A stretch of 64,000 bases of DNA from Microbacterium arabinogalactanolyticum (lineage in GTDB: Bacteria > Actinomycetota > Actinomycetes > Actinomycetales > Microbacteriaceae): contig NZ_BRZC01000004.1 of the NCBI RefSeq assembly GCF_030268005.1, forward strand, positions 186,001-250,000, in the 5' to 3' direction. The stretch's first letter is position 1. The number at the start of each line of letters is the position of its first letter. The notes beneath the pieces are model-generated. The model searched no databases, was not told the DNA's origin, and saw only the letters and a list, made by a program, of their open reading frames with translations. Both the position numbers and the translations under genes were made by a program. Positions 27,470 to 40,649 of this stretch are shown here, in pieces.

Positions 27470-27897
27470 TCAGAGCTCGAGATCGAAGTGGTGCGCGGTG
27501 ATGCTCATCCGCTCGCGCAGGTAGAACCGATGCGCGTCGAAGCGCTGCACCCCGGAGTCCAGTTCCAGGGATCGGCAGCCGGCGGCGACGGCTCGATCGC
27601 GCAGCTCGTCCATCAGCATCCGCCCGTACCCGCGCGACCGGTCGGCGGCGGCCGTGGACAGATCGTCGACGTACAGCTTGCGGATGGCGCTGGTGTTGGC
27701 CACGATCCGCCATCCCGCGATCGCCACGCACCTCTCGCCGGCGAAGACCGCCGTGAACCGGAGCCCCTGCGGTCCCGCCTCGCGCATCACCTGGGTGAAC
27801 AGCTCGTCCGTCAGGTGTGGGCGCAGCTCCCGCAGCACCGGCAGGGCGCGTGCCCAGCGCGGGTCCTCGGACTCCAGGTCCACCAGGATCACGTCGT

Positions 27898-27901
<4 letters not shown>
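27470..27901 (-). CDS. GNAT family N-acetyltransferase
   Basis: A 143-residue GNAT with an acetyl-CoA-binding segment around IRKLYVDDLSTAAADRSRGYGRMLMDEL, and the family's C-terminal FYLRERM. It starts at a GTG overlapping the stop of the upstream kinase (GTGA), with AAGGAG upstream. The substrate is unknown. Confidence 0.88.
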
Positions 27902-30736
<2,835 letters not shown>

Positions 30737-30767
30737 CTACGAGCGAGCACCGACACGGGTGGGGACC

Positions 30768-31862
30768 TCAGCCGACGGGCACGGCCGACACCGTGGTGTC
30801 GATCGTGAACTGCCCGAGCACGCGGGTGCCGACGTAGATCACGGCGCTCTGGCCGGGAGCGACCCCGTCCAGCGGATGCTCGGGCACGACGCGCACGCCC
30901 TCATCCGTCACGAACGCGGTCGCGGGCACAGGGTCGGCGTGGGCGCGGATCTGCACCTCGCAGGCGAACTCGGATGCCAGCGGCGCGGGGCCCGCCCAGG
31001 AGAACCGCTCTCCCGAGATCTCCGCGATCGCGAGCGCCTCCTTGGGACCCACCACGACCGTGTTGGTGACCGGACGCACCTCCAGCACGAACCGCGGCTT
31101 CCCGTCGGCGGCGGGAACGCCCAGGCGCAGCCCACGTCGCTGACCCACCGTGAACGCGTGCGCACCCTCATGCGTGCCCACCACGGCCCCGGTGCGGTCG
31201 ACCACATCTCCGGTCTCCGCGCCGACCTTCTCGGCCAGCCATCCGCGCGTGTCGCCGTCGGGGATGAAGCAGATGTCGTGGCTGTCGGGCTTCTGAGCCA
31301 CGCTGATGCCGCGCTCGGCGGCCTCAGCGCGCACGATCGCCTTGGACGGCGTGGAGCCCAGCGGGAAGTAGGTGTGCGCGAGCTGCTGCGCGTTCAGCAC
31401 GCCGAGCACGTAGGACTGGTCCTTGGCGCTGTCGGACGCCCGATGCAGCTCCAGGCCCCCGTCGCCGTCCACCAGCGTCGCGTAGTGCCCCGTGCAGACC
31501 GCGTCGAAGCCGAGCTCCAGCGCGCGCTCCAGGAGGGCGGCGAACTTGATCTTCTCGTTGCAGCGCAGGCACGGGTTCGGGGTGCGACCGGCGCGGTACT
31601 CCGAGATGAAGTCCTCGATCACGTCGTCGCGGAAGCGCTCGGAGAAGTCCCACACGTAGAACGGGATGCCGAGCAGGTCGGCCACGCGCCGGGCATCCAG
31701 GGCATCCTCGATCGTGCAGCATCCACGGCTGCCGGTGCGCAGCGTCCCGCCGGCACGGGACAGAGCCAGGTGCACACCGACGACGTCGTGGCCGGCTTCG
31801 ACGGCACGGGCCGCCGCCACCGCCGAATCGACTCCACCGCTCATCGCCGCCAGAACACGCAT
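30768..31862 (-). CDS. mnmA: tRNA 2-thiouridylase MnmA
   Basis: A 364-residue PP-loop enzyme that thiolates U34 of tRNA-Lys, -Glu and -Gln. It has the PP-loop MSGGVDS at 7-13, the catalytic Cys in [16 protein letters not shown], and the second Cys in [12 protein letters not shown]. It lies directly downstream of a cysteine desulfurase gene that would supply the sulfur. The ATG is 7 nt after TAGACT, so it also has its own likely leaderless promoter. Confidence 0.96.
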   Translation of the reverse strand: MRVLAAMSGGVDSAVAAARAVEAGHDVVGVHLALSRAGGTLRTGSRGCCTIEDALDARRVADLLGIPFYVWDFSERFRDDVIEDFISEYRAGRTPNPCLRCNEKIKFAALLERALELGFDAVCTGHYATLVDGDGGLELHRASDSAKDQSYVLGVLNAQQLAHTYFPLGSTPSKAIVRAEAAERGISVAQKPDSHDICFIPDGDTRGWLAEKVGAETGDVVDRTGAVVGTHEGAHAFTVGQRRGLRLGVPAADGKPRFVLEVRPVTNTVVVGPKEALAIAEISGERFSWAGPAPLASEFACEVQIRAHADPVPATAFVTDEGVRVVPEHPLDGVAPGQSAVIYVGTRVLGQFTIDTTVSAVPVG

Positions 31863-31976
31863 GGCACCCAGTCTACGAACGCGCACCTGACCGAGGGCCG
31901 GATACCGAGAGCACCATCTGCCGACGAGAGCACCATCTGCCGACGCCGGCAAGCGGTGCGCTCGTCACGGAGTGGT

Positions 31977-33167
31977 TCAGCCGGTCGTGAGCCCGGCGCG
32001 ACGGCCGGATGCCCGCGCGTACGCGTCCGCGATCACGGCGAGCACCGCGTCGACGTCTGCGTCGGTGGAGGTGCGGCCGAGGGAGAAGCGCAGCACGCTG
32101 CGCGCGTCCAGTTCGCTCCGCCCGAGAGCGAGCACCACGTGCGAGGGCTCCGCGACTCCCGCCTGGCACGCCGAACCCGTGGATGCGGCGACGCCGCCCA
32201 TGTCGAGCAGGAACAGCAGGCTCTCCCCCACGGCCCCGGGGAACAGGATGTGCGCGTTGCCCGGCAGTCTGTCGATCGGGTCGCCGAGGAGCTCGGCCTG
32301 GGGCACTGCCGTGCGGATGCCTGAGATCAGCCGGTCCCGCAGGGCGGTCAGGCGTGCGGCCCCGGCGACGCGCTCGGCCTCCGCCAGCTCCAGGGCCACG
32401 GCGAACGCCGCAGCGCCGGCGACATCCTGGGTGCCCGCCCGCAGGCCGCGCTGCTGCGCTCCGCCGTGCAGGAGCGGCGCCAGACGTGCGGTGCGCGCGA
32501 CCACCAGTGCGCCGATGCCCACCGGGGCGCCGAGCTTGTGGCCTGCGACCGTCATCGCGACCAGCCCGGAGCCGGGGGACGCATCCCCGCGCAGCGAGCG
32601 GAACGACAGCGCCACGTGCCCCCACGCGGCGACCGCATCCAGATGGAACGGCACCCCGGCAGCCGACGCCGCCGCAGCCAGGCCCGCGCTGTCATTGACG
32701 GTCCCGACCTCGTTGTTCGCGGCCAGAGCGGTCGCAAGAGCGGCCGGAGCGCCGCCCTCGCCGAGAGCGAGCGCGAAGCGTGCCACCGGAATCCGTCCCG
32801 CCGCGTCCAGCGGCACCGGACGCACCCCTGCGCCGTCCTCGGCAAGGGCTGCGACGGTGTCCATGGTCGCATGATGCTCGCCCTCGGGCAGCACCACGGC
32901 ATCCGTCCCTTCGCTCCGGGAACGCCACAGCCCGTGCAGCGCGGTGTTGATCGACTCGGTGCCGCCTGAGGTGAAGATCACCTCGATGGGCTCGCAGCCC
33001 AGTGCCGCCGCGGCGCGCTCCCTGGACTCCTCCAGCACCCGCCGTGCGTCCTGACCGGCTCCATGCGTGGACGAGGCGTTTCCGACGACGTCACCCGCCG
33101 CCAGCCACGCCTCACGCGCCTCCGGGCGCAGGGGTGTCGTGGCCGCATGATCCAGGTAGAACCGCAT
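31977..33167 (-). CDS. cysteine desulfurase (NifS/IscS family)
   Basis: A 396-residue PLP enzyme. The PLP-binding Lys is in VAGHKLGAPVG, the His-Asp stretch in FHLDAVAAWG, and the active-site Cys in STGSACQAG. It removes sulfur from cysteine for tRNA thiolation or Fe-S assembly. It lies upstream of mnmA on the same strand with a gap of about 115 nt, supporting a role in tRNA thiolation. The ATG is 6 nt after GACAAT, the same leaderless layout as dinB. Confidence 0.93.
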   Translation of the reverse strand: MRFYLDHAATTPLRPEAREAWLAAGDVVGNASSTHGAGQDARRVLEESRERAAAALGCEPIEVIFTSGGTESINTALHGLWRSRSEGTDAVVLPEGEHHATMDTVAALAEDGAGVRPVPLDAAGRIPVARFALALGEGGAPAALATALAANNEVGTVNDSAGLAAAASAAGVPFHLDAVAAWGHVALSFRSLRGDASPGSGLVAMTVAGHKLGAPVGIGALVVARTARLAPLLHGGAQQRGLRAGTQDVAGAAAFAVALELAEAERVAGAARLTALRDRLISGIRTAVPQAELLGDPIDRLPGNAHILFPGAVGESLLFLLDMGGVAASTGSACQAGVAEPSHVVLALGRSELDARSVLRFSLGRTSTDADVDAVLAVIADAYARASGRRAGLTTG

Positions 33168-33276
33168 CCCTCCATTGTCGCCTCCCCACAACGGTGCGCG
33201 GGCTGCGGAACCGAGGCTCGGCCGACCCGGCACCCGGATTCACGGCCGCCCGCCGCGCACGTTTAGGCTGTTCCTC

Positions 33277-35346
33277 ATGCCCGCGCAGTCCACCCCGTCC
33301 CTCGGCGGCTCCGCCCTCGACGACCTCGGCGTGCGCCTGCACGACGGCGTCGCCACGCTCCGGGTCTGGTCGCAGAACGCCTCCTCGGTCGAACTCGTCG
33401 TCTTCGACGCCGATGACCTGGACTGGGAGACCGCCCAGGTTCCGCTGGACCGCAAGCCCGGAGGCGTGTGGGAGGTCACGACCGAGCTGCTGCAGCCCGG
33501 TACGCGCTACTCGCTGCGGGTGGACGGCCCGCACGGCCCCGGCAACACGTTCAACTCCGAGACCCTGCTGCTCGACCCCTACGGACGTGGGCTCGCGCAG
33601 GGCGACGGCTACGAGGAGTGGCGCTCCGTCGTCATCGCCGACGGCTTCGACTGGGGCGGGGTGCCCAAGCCGAACACGCCGATGGACCGCACCGTGATCT
33701 ACGAGGGGCACATCAAGGGCCTCACCAAGCGGCACCCCGACGTCACGGCGGCACTGCACGGCACCTACGCCGGGCTCGCCCACCCGGCCATGATCGAGTA
33801 CTTCAAGAGCATCGGCGTGACCGCGATCGAACTGCTCCCGGTGCACGCGTTCGTGCCGGAGCCGCGGCTGCTCGAGAAGGGCCTGACGAACTACTGGGGC
33901 TACAACACCCTGAGCTTCTTCACGCCGCACAACGCCTACGCCAGCGAGTCCGCGCGCAAGGAGGGCCCGGAGGCCGTGCTCGCCGAGTTCAAGGGCATGG
34001 TCAAGCTCCTGCACGAGGCGGGCCTGGAGGTCATCCTCGACGTGGTGTACAACCACACCAGCGAGGAGGGTCTGGGCGGCCCGCGGTCGAGCCTGCGCGG
34101 CATCGACAACGCGCTCTACTACCGCCAGCAGCCGGACGGCAGCTACATCGACACCACCGGCGTCGGGAACACCCTCAACACGGCGACGGATGCCGCTGCG
34201 CGCCTGGTACTCGATTCGCTGCGGTACTGGGCCACCGAGATGCAGATCGACGGCTTCCGGTTCGACCTGGCGACCGCGCTCGGCCGCGACGCCAACCACG
34301 AGTACGACCGTGAGCATCCGCTGCTCACCGCGATCCGCACCGACCCGGTCCTGCAGGACGTCAAGATCATCGCCGAGCCCTGGGACGTGGGCCTGGGCGG
34401 CTGGCAGACCGGCAATTTTCCGGACGGCTGGAGCGAGTGGAACGACCGTTACCGCGATCGGGCCCGCAACTTCTGGCTGAGCGACATCGACTACGCCCGT
34501 CGCGCTTCGGCGCCCGTGGGCATCGGCGGCTTCGCGAACCGGCTCGCCGGCTCCGCCAACACGTACAGCGAGGAGCGCGGGCCGCTGGCGAGCATCAACT
34601 TCGTCACCGCGCACGACGGCTTCACGCTGCACGACCTGGTCGCGTACGACGTGAAGCACAACGAGGCGAACGGCGAGGGCAATCGCGACGGCGCCGACAT
34701 GAACCGCTCGTTCAACCACGGCGTCGAGGGTCCGACCGACGACCCGACGATCCTCGCGCAGCGCCGCAAGGCGATGCGCAACCTGCTCGGCACCCTGCTG
34801 CTGTCGGCAGGCGTCCCGATGATCACCGCCGGTGACGAGTTCGGGCGCACGCAGCGCGGCAACAACAACGCCTACTGCCAGGACTCGCCGCTGAGCTGGC
34901 TGAACTGGGAGCACGAGCAGTGGCAGCGTGATCTCACGGCGCACGTCGCCCTGCTCACCCGCCTGCGCGCGGAGAACCCTGCCCTGCGTCCGAGCAGGTA
35001 CGCGCGGCTGGGTGAGCACATCCCCGACTCCTCGGTGATGGACTGGTTCGACCAGAACGGCGAGACCATGGAGGTCGAGCAGTGGAACGACCCCCGCAAC
35101 CGCACCCTGCAGTACGTGGCGGCCAGCGTCCCCGAGAACGGCGCGTCCAATCGCATCCTGCTGATCGTGCACGGCACCGAGGCGCCGATCGACGTGCGCC
35201 TGCCGGACTCGATCGAGGGCGCGACGGCGTTCGTCGAGCTGTGGTCCAGCGCCGACGACACGCCGCAGAGCGAGCAGCGCCGGCACGCACCGGGCGAGGT
35301 GCTGCCCGTTCCGGGCACCTCGATGCGCCTGTTCTGGGTGGAATGA
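33277..35346 (+). CDS. glgX: glycogen debranching enzyme GlgX
   Basis: A 689-residue GH13 isoamylase-type enzyme. An N-terminal CBM48 domain precedes the barrel. The catalytic nucleophile Asp is in DGFRFDLATALGRD, the acid/base Glu in IAEPWDVG, and the third Asp in TAHDGFTLHDLV; the NYWGYNTLSFF segment is typical. It hydrolyses alpha-1,6 branches of phosphorylase-limited glycogen. A -10-like TAGGCT is 7 nt before the ATG. First gene of glgX-glgE-glgB. Confidence 0.96.
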   Translation: MPAQSTPSLGGSALDDLGVRLHDGVATLRVWSQNASSVELVVFDADDLDWETAQVPLDRKPGGVWEVTTELLQPGTRYSLRVDGPHGPGNTFNSETLLLDPYGRGLAQGDGYEEWRSVVIADGFDWGGVPKPNTPMDRTVIYEGHIKGLTKRHPDVTAALHGTYAGLAHPAMIEYFKSIGVTAIELLPVHAFVPEPRLLEKGLTNYWGYNTLSFFTPHNAYASESARKEGPEAVLAEFKGMVKLLHEAGLEVILDVVYNHTSEEGLGGPRSSLRGIDNALYYRQQPDGSYIDTTGVGNTLNTATDAAARLVLDSLRYWATEMQIDGFRFDLATALGRDANHEYDREHPLLTAIRTDPVLQDVKIIAEPWDVGLGGWQTGNFPDGWSEWNDRYRDRARNFWLSDIDYARRASAPVGIGGFANRLAGSANTYSEERGPLASINFVTAHDGFTLHDLVAYDVKHNEANGEGNRDGADMNRSFNHGVEGPTDDPTILAQRRKAMRNLLGTLLLSAGVPMITAGDEFGRTQRGNNNAYCQDSPLSWLNWEHEQWQRDLTAHVALLTRLRAENPALRPSRYARLGEHIPDSSVMDWFDQNGETMEVEQWNDPRNRTLQYVAASVPENGASNRILLIVHGTEAPIDVRLPDSIEGATAFVELWSSADDTPQSEQRRHAPGEVLPVPGTSMRLFWVE

Positions 35347-35421
35347 CCGGATTCTCCCCCTGCCTCGTAACCCGCGATCCGATGGGCTGGTGCGGGGCCC
35401 GCTGAGCGGTACATTCGTGGT

Positions 35422-37494
35422 GTGGCAGCACGAACCGCTCAAGAACCCGCGGCGCTGAGAAGCCCCGCCCGGATTCCTCTGCGGCCTGCCGCCGAGACCG
35501 ACTCCCCGGAAGGCGTGAAGGCGGGGAGGATCCCGCTCTTCTCCCCCACCCCGGACGTGCCCCAGGGGTACCCGCCGAAGGCGTTCGCGGGCGAGGTCGT
35601 GCCCTTCGGCGTCGTCTCCTTCCGCGAGGGCCACGATCGCATCGGCGTGCACGTGCGCCTGACCGATCCCTCCGGCGGCGAGTCCCTGCACCGGCTCACC
35701 GCGCGTCAGGACGGCACCGACCGCTGGGTCGCCGACATCGCCCTCGACGTCGAGGGCCCGTGGCGGTACCGCTTCGAGGGCTTCGCGGACGACTTCGCCA
35801 CCTGGGCGCACGCGGCATCCGTCAAGGCGGAGGCCGGAGTCGACATCGCTGTCATGAGCGCTCTCGGCGCGACGCTGCTGACCTCCGCCGCGGCTGAGAA
35901 GGATCGCCCGGCCGCCGAGCGCACCCGGCTGCGCGCCGCCGCGAAGCGGCTGAAGGGAGCGGATGCCGGTGAGCTGACCGCCGTGTCGACGGACCCCGGC
36001 CTCGCCGCCGTCTTCGCGGACCGCCCGATGGCGTCGCTCGGCTCCGTGACCGACTGGCTCGAGCTGACCGTCGAGCGCGCCCGTGCGGGCGTGGGCTCCT
36101 GGTACGAGTTCTTCCCGCGCTCGGAGGGCGCCGTCCGGCGCAAGGACGGCACGGTCAAGAGCGGCACGTTCCGTTCCGCGATCAAGCGCCTGCCCGGCGT
36201 CGCGGGGATGGGCTTCGACGTGCTGTACCTGGTGCCCGTGCATCCGATCGGCGAGACCAACCGCAAGGGGCGCAACAACACCCTCGTGACGGAGCCCGGC
36301 GATCCGGGCTCGCCGTATGCCATCGGTTCCGCCGCAGGCGGGCACGACGCCCTGCATCCCGAGCTGGGCGACGAGAAGGATTTCGCGGCACTTCTGCGCG
36401 CGGCCCGCAAGCACGGCCTCGAGGTGGCCCTCGACCTCGCGCTGCAGGCATCTCCCGACCACCCGTGGGTCGTGGAGCATCCGGAGTGGTTCACCACGCT
36501 CCCCGACGGCACCATCGCCTATGCCGAGAACCCTCCGAAGAAGTACCAGGACATCTATCCGCTGAACTTCGACAACGATCCCGAGGGCATCTACGCCGAG
36601 ATGCTGCGGGTCGTGATGCACTGGGTCGGTCTCGGCGTGCGGATCTTCCGCGTCGACAACCCGCACACCAAGCCGCTGCAGTTCTGGGAGTGGTTGATCG
36701 CGCGCGTGAACGCCGTCTCCCCGGGCGTCGTGTTCCTCGCCGAGGCGTTCACCCGCCCGGCGGTCATGCGCGCGCTCGCCGCGGTGGGCTTCCAGCAGAG
36801 CTACTCGTACTTCACCTGGCGCAACACCAAGGCCGAGCTCGAGGAGTTCCTCACCAGCGTGTCGCAGGAGACCAGCGACTACATGCGGCCGAACCTGTTC
36901 GTGAACACCCACGACATCCTCACCGAGTACCTGCAGTACGGCGGGCGCGCGGCGTACCGCATCCGCGCCTGCATCGCCGCGACCGCGGCTCCCACCTGGG
37001 GCGTCTACGCCGGCTACGAGCTCATCGAGAACGTCGCCCGGCCGGGCTCCGAGGAGAACATCGACAACGAGAAGTACGAGTTCAAGTTCCGCGACTGGGA
37101 CGGCGCCGAGCAGCGCGGCGAGTCATTGGCGCCGCTGCTGCGCCGGCTGAATGCGATCCGCGCCCAGCATCCCGCCCTCGGGCAGCTGCGGAACATCTCC
37201 TTCCACTGGAGCGACGACGACGCGGTGCTGGTGTACTCCAAGCATCTGGACGCCGCGTTCACGGGCACCGGTCGCGCTGACACACTGATCGTCGTCGCCA
37301 ACCTGGACCCGCACTCCGTCCGCGAGACGACCGTGCACCTCGACACGCGCATCTGGGGCGTTCAGCCCGGTGAAGGGTTCGAGGTGGAGGATCTCCTCAC
37401 AGGAGCTGTGTGGAGCTGGAACGACCACAACTACGTGCGGCTCGACGCCTTCGCCGAGCCGGTGCACATCCTGAGGGTGAAGGAGCGATCATGA
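35422..37494 (+). CDS. glgE: alpha-1,4-glucan:maltose-1-phosphate maltosyltransferase
   Basis: A 690-residue GH13_3 enzyme that adds maltose from maltose-1-phosphate to alpha-glucan. The catalytic Asp is in IFRVDNPHTKPL and the Glu in VFLAEAFTRPAVM; the FFPRSEG motif near residue 230 and the PPKKYQDIYPLNFD stretch are diagnostic. The GTG start is 6 nt after TACATT (leaderless). Its stop overlaps glgB (ATGA), so the pair is translationally coupled, as in the GlgE pathway of other actinobacteria. Confidence 0.97.
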   Translation: MAARTAQEPAALRSPARIPLRPAAETDSPEGVKAGRIPLFSPTPDVPQGYPPKAFAGEVVPFGVVSFREGHDRIGVHVRLTDPSGGESLHRLTARQDGTDRWVADIALDVEGPWRYRFEGFADDFATWAHAASVKAEAGVDIAVMSALGATLLTSAAAEKDRPAAERTRLRAAAKRLKGADAGELTAVSTDPGLAAVFADRPMASLGSVTDWLELTVERARAGVGSWYEFFPRSEGAVRRKDGTVKSGTFRSAIKRLPGVAGMGFDVLYLVPVHPIGETNRKGRNNTLVTEPGDPGSPYAIGSAAGGHDALHPELGDEKDFAALLRAARKHGLEVALDLALQASPDHPWVVEHPEWFTTLPDGTIAYAENPPKKYQDIYPLNFDNDPEGIYAEMLRVVMHWVGLGVRIFRVDNPHTKPLQFWEWLIARVNAVSPGVVFLAEAFTRPAVMRALAAVGFQQSYSYFTWRNTKAELEEFLTSVSQETSDYMRPNLFVNTHDILTEYLQYGGRAAYRIRACIAATAAPTWGVYAGYELIENVARPGSEENIDNEKYEFKFRDWDGAEQRGESLAPLLRRLNAIRAQHPALGQLRNISFHWSDDDAVLVYSKHLDAAFTGTGRADTLIVVANLDPHSVRETTVHLDTRIWGVQPGEGFEVEDLLTGAVWSWNDHNYVRLDAFAEPVHILRVKERS

Positions 37495-39698
37495 GCTACA
37501 TCGAGGATGTCTCCGTATCCGAGCAGTGGGAGAAGGCCGCCGACGGCGCGCACCACAATCCCCACATGCTCCTCGGCGCGCATCCGAGCACGGATGCAGC
37601 CGGTCGCACCGTCACGATCATCCGCACGCGCAGACCGCTCGCGGATTCCGTCACCGCCGTCTTCCTCGACGGCGACCGGCTCCCGCTCGAGCATGTCGCA
37701 CGCGGCATCTGGGAGGGTCGTCATGCCGGTCCTCCGTCCGCCTACCGCATCGCCACCGTGTACGCGGGTCAGAACGAGGTCATCGCCGGCGACCCCTACC
37801 GTCATCTGTCCGCACTGGGCGAGATGGATCTGCACCTGATCGCCGAGGGCAGGCACGAGCGGCTCTGGCAGGTGCTCGGCGCGCACCCGCGCGTGTTCGA
37901 CGGCGAGACCGGCGTGGACTTCGCCGTGTGGGCCCCGGATGCGAAGGCCGTCCGCGTGTGCGGGGACTGGAACTCCTGGAACGGCACCGGTCACGCGATG
38001 CGGTCGATGGGCGCCAGCGGCGTGTGGGAGCTGTTCATCCCGGATGTCTCCGTGGGCAGTCGCTATAAGTACGAGATCCTCACTCAGGACGACCACTGGA
38101 TCCTCAAGGCCGACCCGATGGCGCAGGCCGCCGAGGTGCCGCCCGCCACGGCATCCGTCGTGACCCAGAGCGCCTACACCTGGGCGGACGGCGCGTGGAT
38201 GACCCGCCGCGCGGCGACGCACGCGGTCGCACAGCCGATGTCCGTGTACGAGCTGCATCTGGGCTCGTGGCGCGAGGGTCTCGGATACCGCGAGATCGCC
38301 GACGAGCTCATCGAGCACGTCACCGCGACGGGCTTCACGCACGTGGAGCTGATGCCCGTCGCCGAGCACCCCTTCGGCGGCTCGTGGGGCTACCAGGTCA
38401 GCGGATACTATGCGCCGACGAGCCGCTACGGCTCGCCGGACGATCTGCGGTACCTGATCGACCGGCTGCATCAGGCCGGCATCGGCGTGATCCTGGACTG
38501 GGTGCCCGGCCACTTCCCGAAGGACGACTTCGCCCTGGCGAGGTTCGACGGCCGGCCGCTGTACGAGCACCCGGATCCGCGCCGCGGCGAGCACCAGGAC
38601 TGGGGAACGCTGATCTTCGACTACGGCCGCAACGAGGTGCGCAACTTCCTGGTCGCGAACGCGCTGTACTGGCTCAGCGAGTTCCACGTGGACGGCCTGC
38701 GCGTGGACGCGGTCGCCTCGATGCTGTACCTCGACTACTCCCGCAAGGACGGCGAGTGGGAGCCGAACGTGCACGGCGGCCGTGAGAACCTCGAGGCGAT
38801 CCGCTTCCTGCAGGAGGTCAACGCCACCGCCTACCGGCTGCACCCCGGCATCGTGATGATCGCCGAGGAGTCCACCGCCTTCCCCGGCGTGACCGCGCCC
38901 ACGTCCGCCGCCGGCCTCGGGTTCGGGTTCAAGTGGAACATGGGCTGGATGAACGACTCGCTGCAGTACATGAAGCGGGATCCGATGTACCGCTCCCACC
39001 ACGAGGGCGAGATCACGTTCTCGTTCGTGTACAGCTTCGGTGAGAACTACGTGCTGCCCATCAGCCACGACGAGGTCGTGCACGGCAAGGGCACGCTCGT
39101 GTCCCGGATGCCCGGCGATCACCACCACAAGCTGGCGAACGTGCGCGCGTACCTCGCCTACATGTGGGGCCACCCCGGCAAGAAGCTGCTGTTCATGGGC
39201 CAGGAGTTCGGTCAGATCGGCGAATGGTCGGTCGATCGCGAGCTCGACTGGTGGCTGCTCGACCAGCCCGCCCACGCCCAGCTGCAGCACTTCGTCGGCG
39301 CCATGAACGCGGTGTACCGCCGTCAGGCGCCGCTGTGGGAGCGCGACAACGACAGCAGGGCGTTCCACCGTCTCGGCGCACCGAGCTGGGACCCCAGCGT
39401 GGTGGCGTTCGAGCGGCACGACGCGCACGGCGGACGGCTGGTGGTGGTGACGAACTTCGCGGGCGTGACGCGCACGGGGTACCGGCTGCAGCTCTCCTGC
39501 GAGGGAACCTGGGTCGAGGTGCTCAACACGGACGCCGCCGAGTACGGCGGCTCGGATGCAGGCAATCTCGGGATGATCCATGCGCACTGCGAGACCGACG
39601 ACGCACCGGCGATCGCGACGGTCACGCTCCCGGCGCTGTCGACGATCTGGTTCCGCTACCAGGCCGACCCGCACATCCCGACGGTCAGCCACGACTGA
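37491..39698 (+). CDS. glgB: 1,4-alpha-glucan branching enzyme
   Basis: A 735-residue GH13_9 enzyme. It has two N-terminal CBM48-like domains (VFDGETGVDFAVWAPDAKAV), nucleophile Asp in DGLRVDAVASMLYLDYSR, acid Glu in MIAEESTAFPGVT and third Asp in ISHDEVVHGKGT. It forms alpha-1,6 branches on the glucan extended by GlgE. AAGGAG precedes ATG 37491, and the start overlaps the glgE stop codon. Confidence 0.97.
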   Translation: MSYIEDVSVSEQWEKAADGAHHNPHMLLGAHPSTDAAGRTVTIIRTRRPLADSVTAVFLDGDRLPLEHVARGIWEGRHAGPPSAYRIATVYAGQNEVIAGDPYRHLSALGEMDLHLIAEGRHERLWQVLGAHPRVFDGETGVDFAVWAPDAKAVRVCGDWNSWNGTGHAMRSMGASGVWELFIPDVSVGSRYKYEILTQDDHWILKADPMAQAAEVPPATASVVTQSAYTWADGAWMTRRAATHAVAQPMSVYELHLGSWREGLGYREIADELIEHVTATGFTHVELMPVAEHPFGGSWGYQVSGYYAPTSRYGSPDDLRYLIDRLHQAGIGVILDWVPGHFPKDDFALARFDGRPLYEHPDPRRGEHQDWGTLIFDYGRNEVRNFLVANALYWLSEFHVDGLRVDAVASMLYLDYSRKDGEWEPNVHGGRENLEAIRFLQEVNATAYRLHPGIVMIAEESTAFPGVTAPTSAAGLGFGFKWNMGWMNDSLQYMKRDPMYRSHHEGEITFSFVYSFGENYVLPISHDEVVHGKGTLVSRMPGDHHHKLANVRAYLAYMWGHPGKKLLFMGQEFGQIGEWSVDRELDWWLLDQPAHAQLQHFVGAMNAVYRRQAPLWERDNDSRAFHRLGAPSWDPSVVAFERHDAHGGRLVVVTNFAGVTRTGYRLQLSCEGTWVEVLNTDAAEYGGSDAGNLGMIHAHCETDDAPAIATVTLPALSTIWFRYQADPHIPTVSHD

Positions 39699-39719
39699 CC
39701 GCTCGGGGCCCGCCCGGCC

Positions 39720-40649
39720 TCAGAACAGCAGCGACGCCAGGCGGGTCCGCGCGGCGGCGACGCGCGGGTCCGCGGCGCCGATCAGATCGAACAGCTCGAC
39801 GAGGCGCTCACGCACGGGCGTCCGCTGGTCGGCGTCCACCGCGCTGAACAGGTCCAGCAGGCGGGAGAACGCGTCATCGACGTGCCCTCCAGCGAGGTCG
39901 AGGTCGGCGACGCGGAACTGCGCCTCGACGTCGAGCGGAGCGGCCGCGGCGGCCTCGCGCACCTGCTGCAGGTCGAGACCCTGCACACGGTCCAGCAGAC
40001 GCACCTGGCCGAGCCCGGCCTTGGCATCCTCGTCGCGGGGGTTCTCAGCCAGAGCGTGCTGATACGCCTGGATGGCGCGTGGGTAATCGCCCGCCTCGAT
40101 CGCGGCGAACGCCTCGGCGTGCAGCGGCGGCAGCGGCGCCTCCTCGGGCTCCGCAGCCGGCTCCTCGCCGTCCGTCGGGACGCTTCCGGTCACTCCGTTC
40201 TGGGCCGCGACCTCGAGCAGCTTCGCGAACACCTCGCGCACCTGCTCCTCGGGCACCGCGCCCGTGAACATCGGCACCGGCTGACCGCCGATGAGTGCCA
40301 CGACCAGCGGGATCGACTGCGCACGGAACGCCTGCGCGATCTGCGGGTTGGCGTCGACGTCGACCTTGGCCAGCACGACCCGGCCGCCCTGCTCCCTGGT
40401 CACCTTCTCGATGATGGGGCTGAGCTGCTTGCACGGGCCGCACCATTCGGCCCACAGATCGACGACCACGGGCACCGACCGCGAGAGCTCGAGGATCTCG
40501 CCGAAGCTCGCGTCGGTCACATCGACGACGACCCCGCCGGATGCCGCCGGAGCGGCCCCGTCCGGAGCGGTCGCGGGCTGGGCCGCACGGCCGCGCAGCG
40601 AGGAGAGGTCGACGGCGCCGCGAAGTGCGGCAGCGGAGATTTCGGTCAC
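39720..40649 (-). CDS. thioredoxin-domain co-chaperone (YbbN/CnoX-like)
   Basis: A 309-residue protein: an Ala-rich N-terminus, a thioredoxin fold with WAEWCGPCKQL (both active-site Cys kept), then a C-terminal TPR-like region (AFAAIEAGDYPRAIQAYQHALAENP). This is the YbbN arrangement. It probably protects proteins or assists chaperones under oxidative stress. Its start overlaps the upstream gene's stop by 4 nt (40646-40649). Confidence 0.9.
   Translation of the reverse strand: MTEISAAALRGAVDLSSLRGRAAQPATAPDGAAPAASGGVVVDVTDASFGEILELSRSVPVVVDLWAEWCGPCKQLSPIIEKVTREQGGRVVLAKVDVDANPQIAQAFRAQSIPLVVALIGGQPVPMFTGAVPEEQVREVFAKLLEVAAQNGVTGSVPTDGEEPAAEPEEAPLPPLHAEAFAAIEAGDYPRAIQAYQHALAENPRDEDAKAGLGQVRLLDRVQGLDLQQVREAAAAAPLDVEAQFRVADLDLAGGHVDDAFSRLLDLFSAVDADQRTPVRERLVELFDLIGAADPRVAAARTRLASLLF

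Noticed and set aside
33112..36912. A 1266-codon minus-strand open frame antisense to glgX and glgE
   Set aside because: It is composed of Arg/Gly/Val/His-rich low-complexity sequence without domains and lies opposite two clearly real GH13 genes; it is a high-GC shadow frame.
37431..39692. A 753-codon minus-strand frame antisense to glgB
   Set aside because: Shadow of glgB with no conserved motif.
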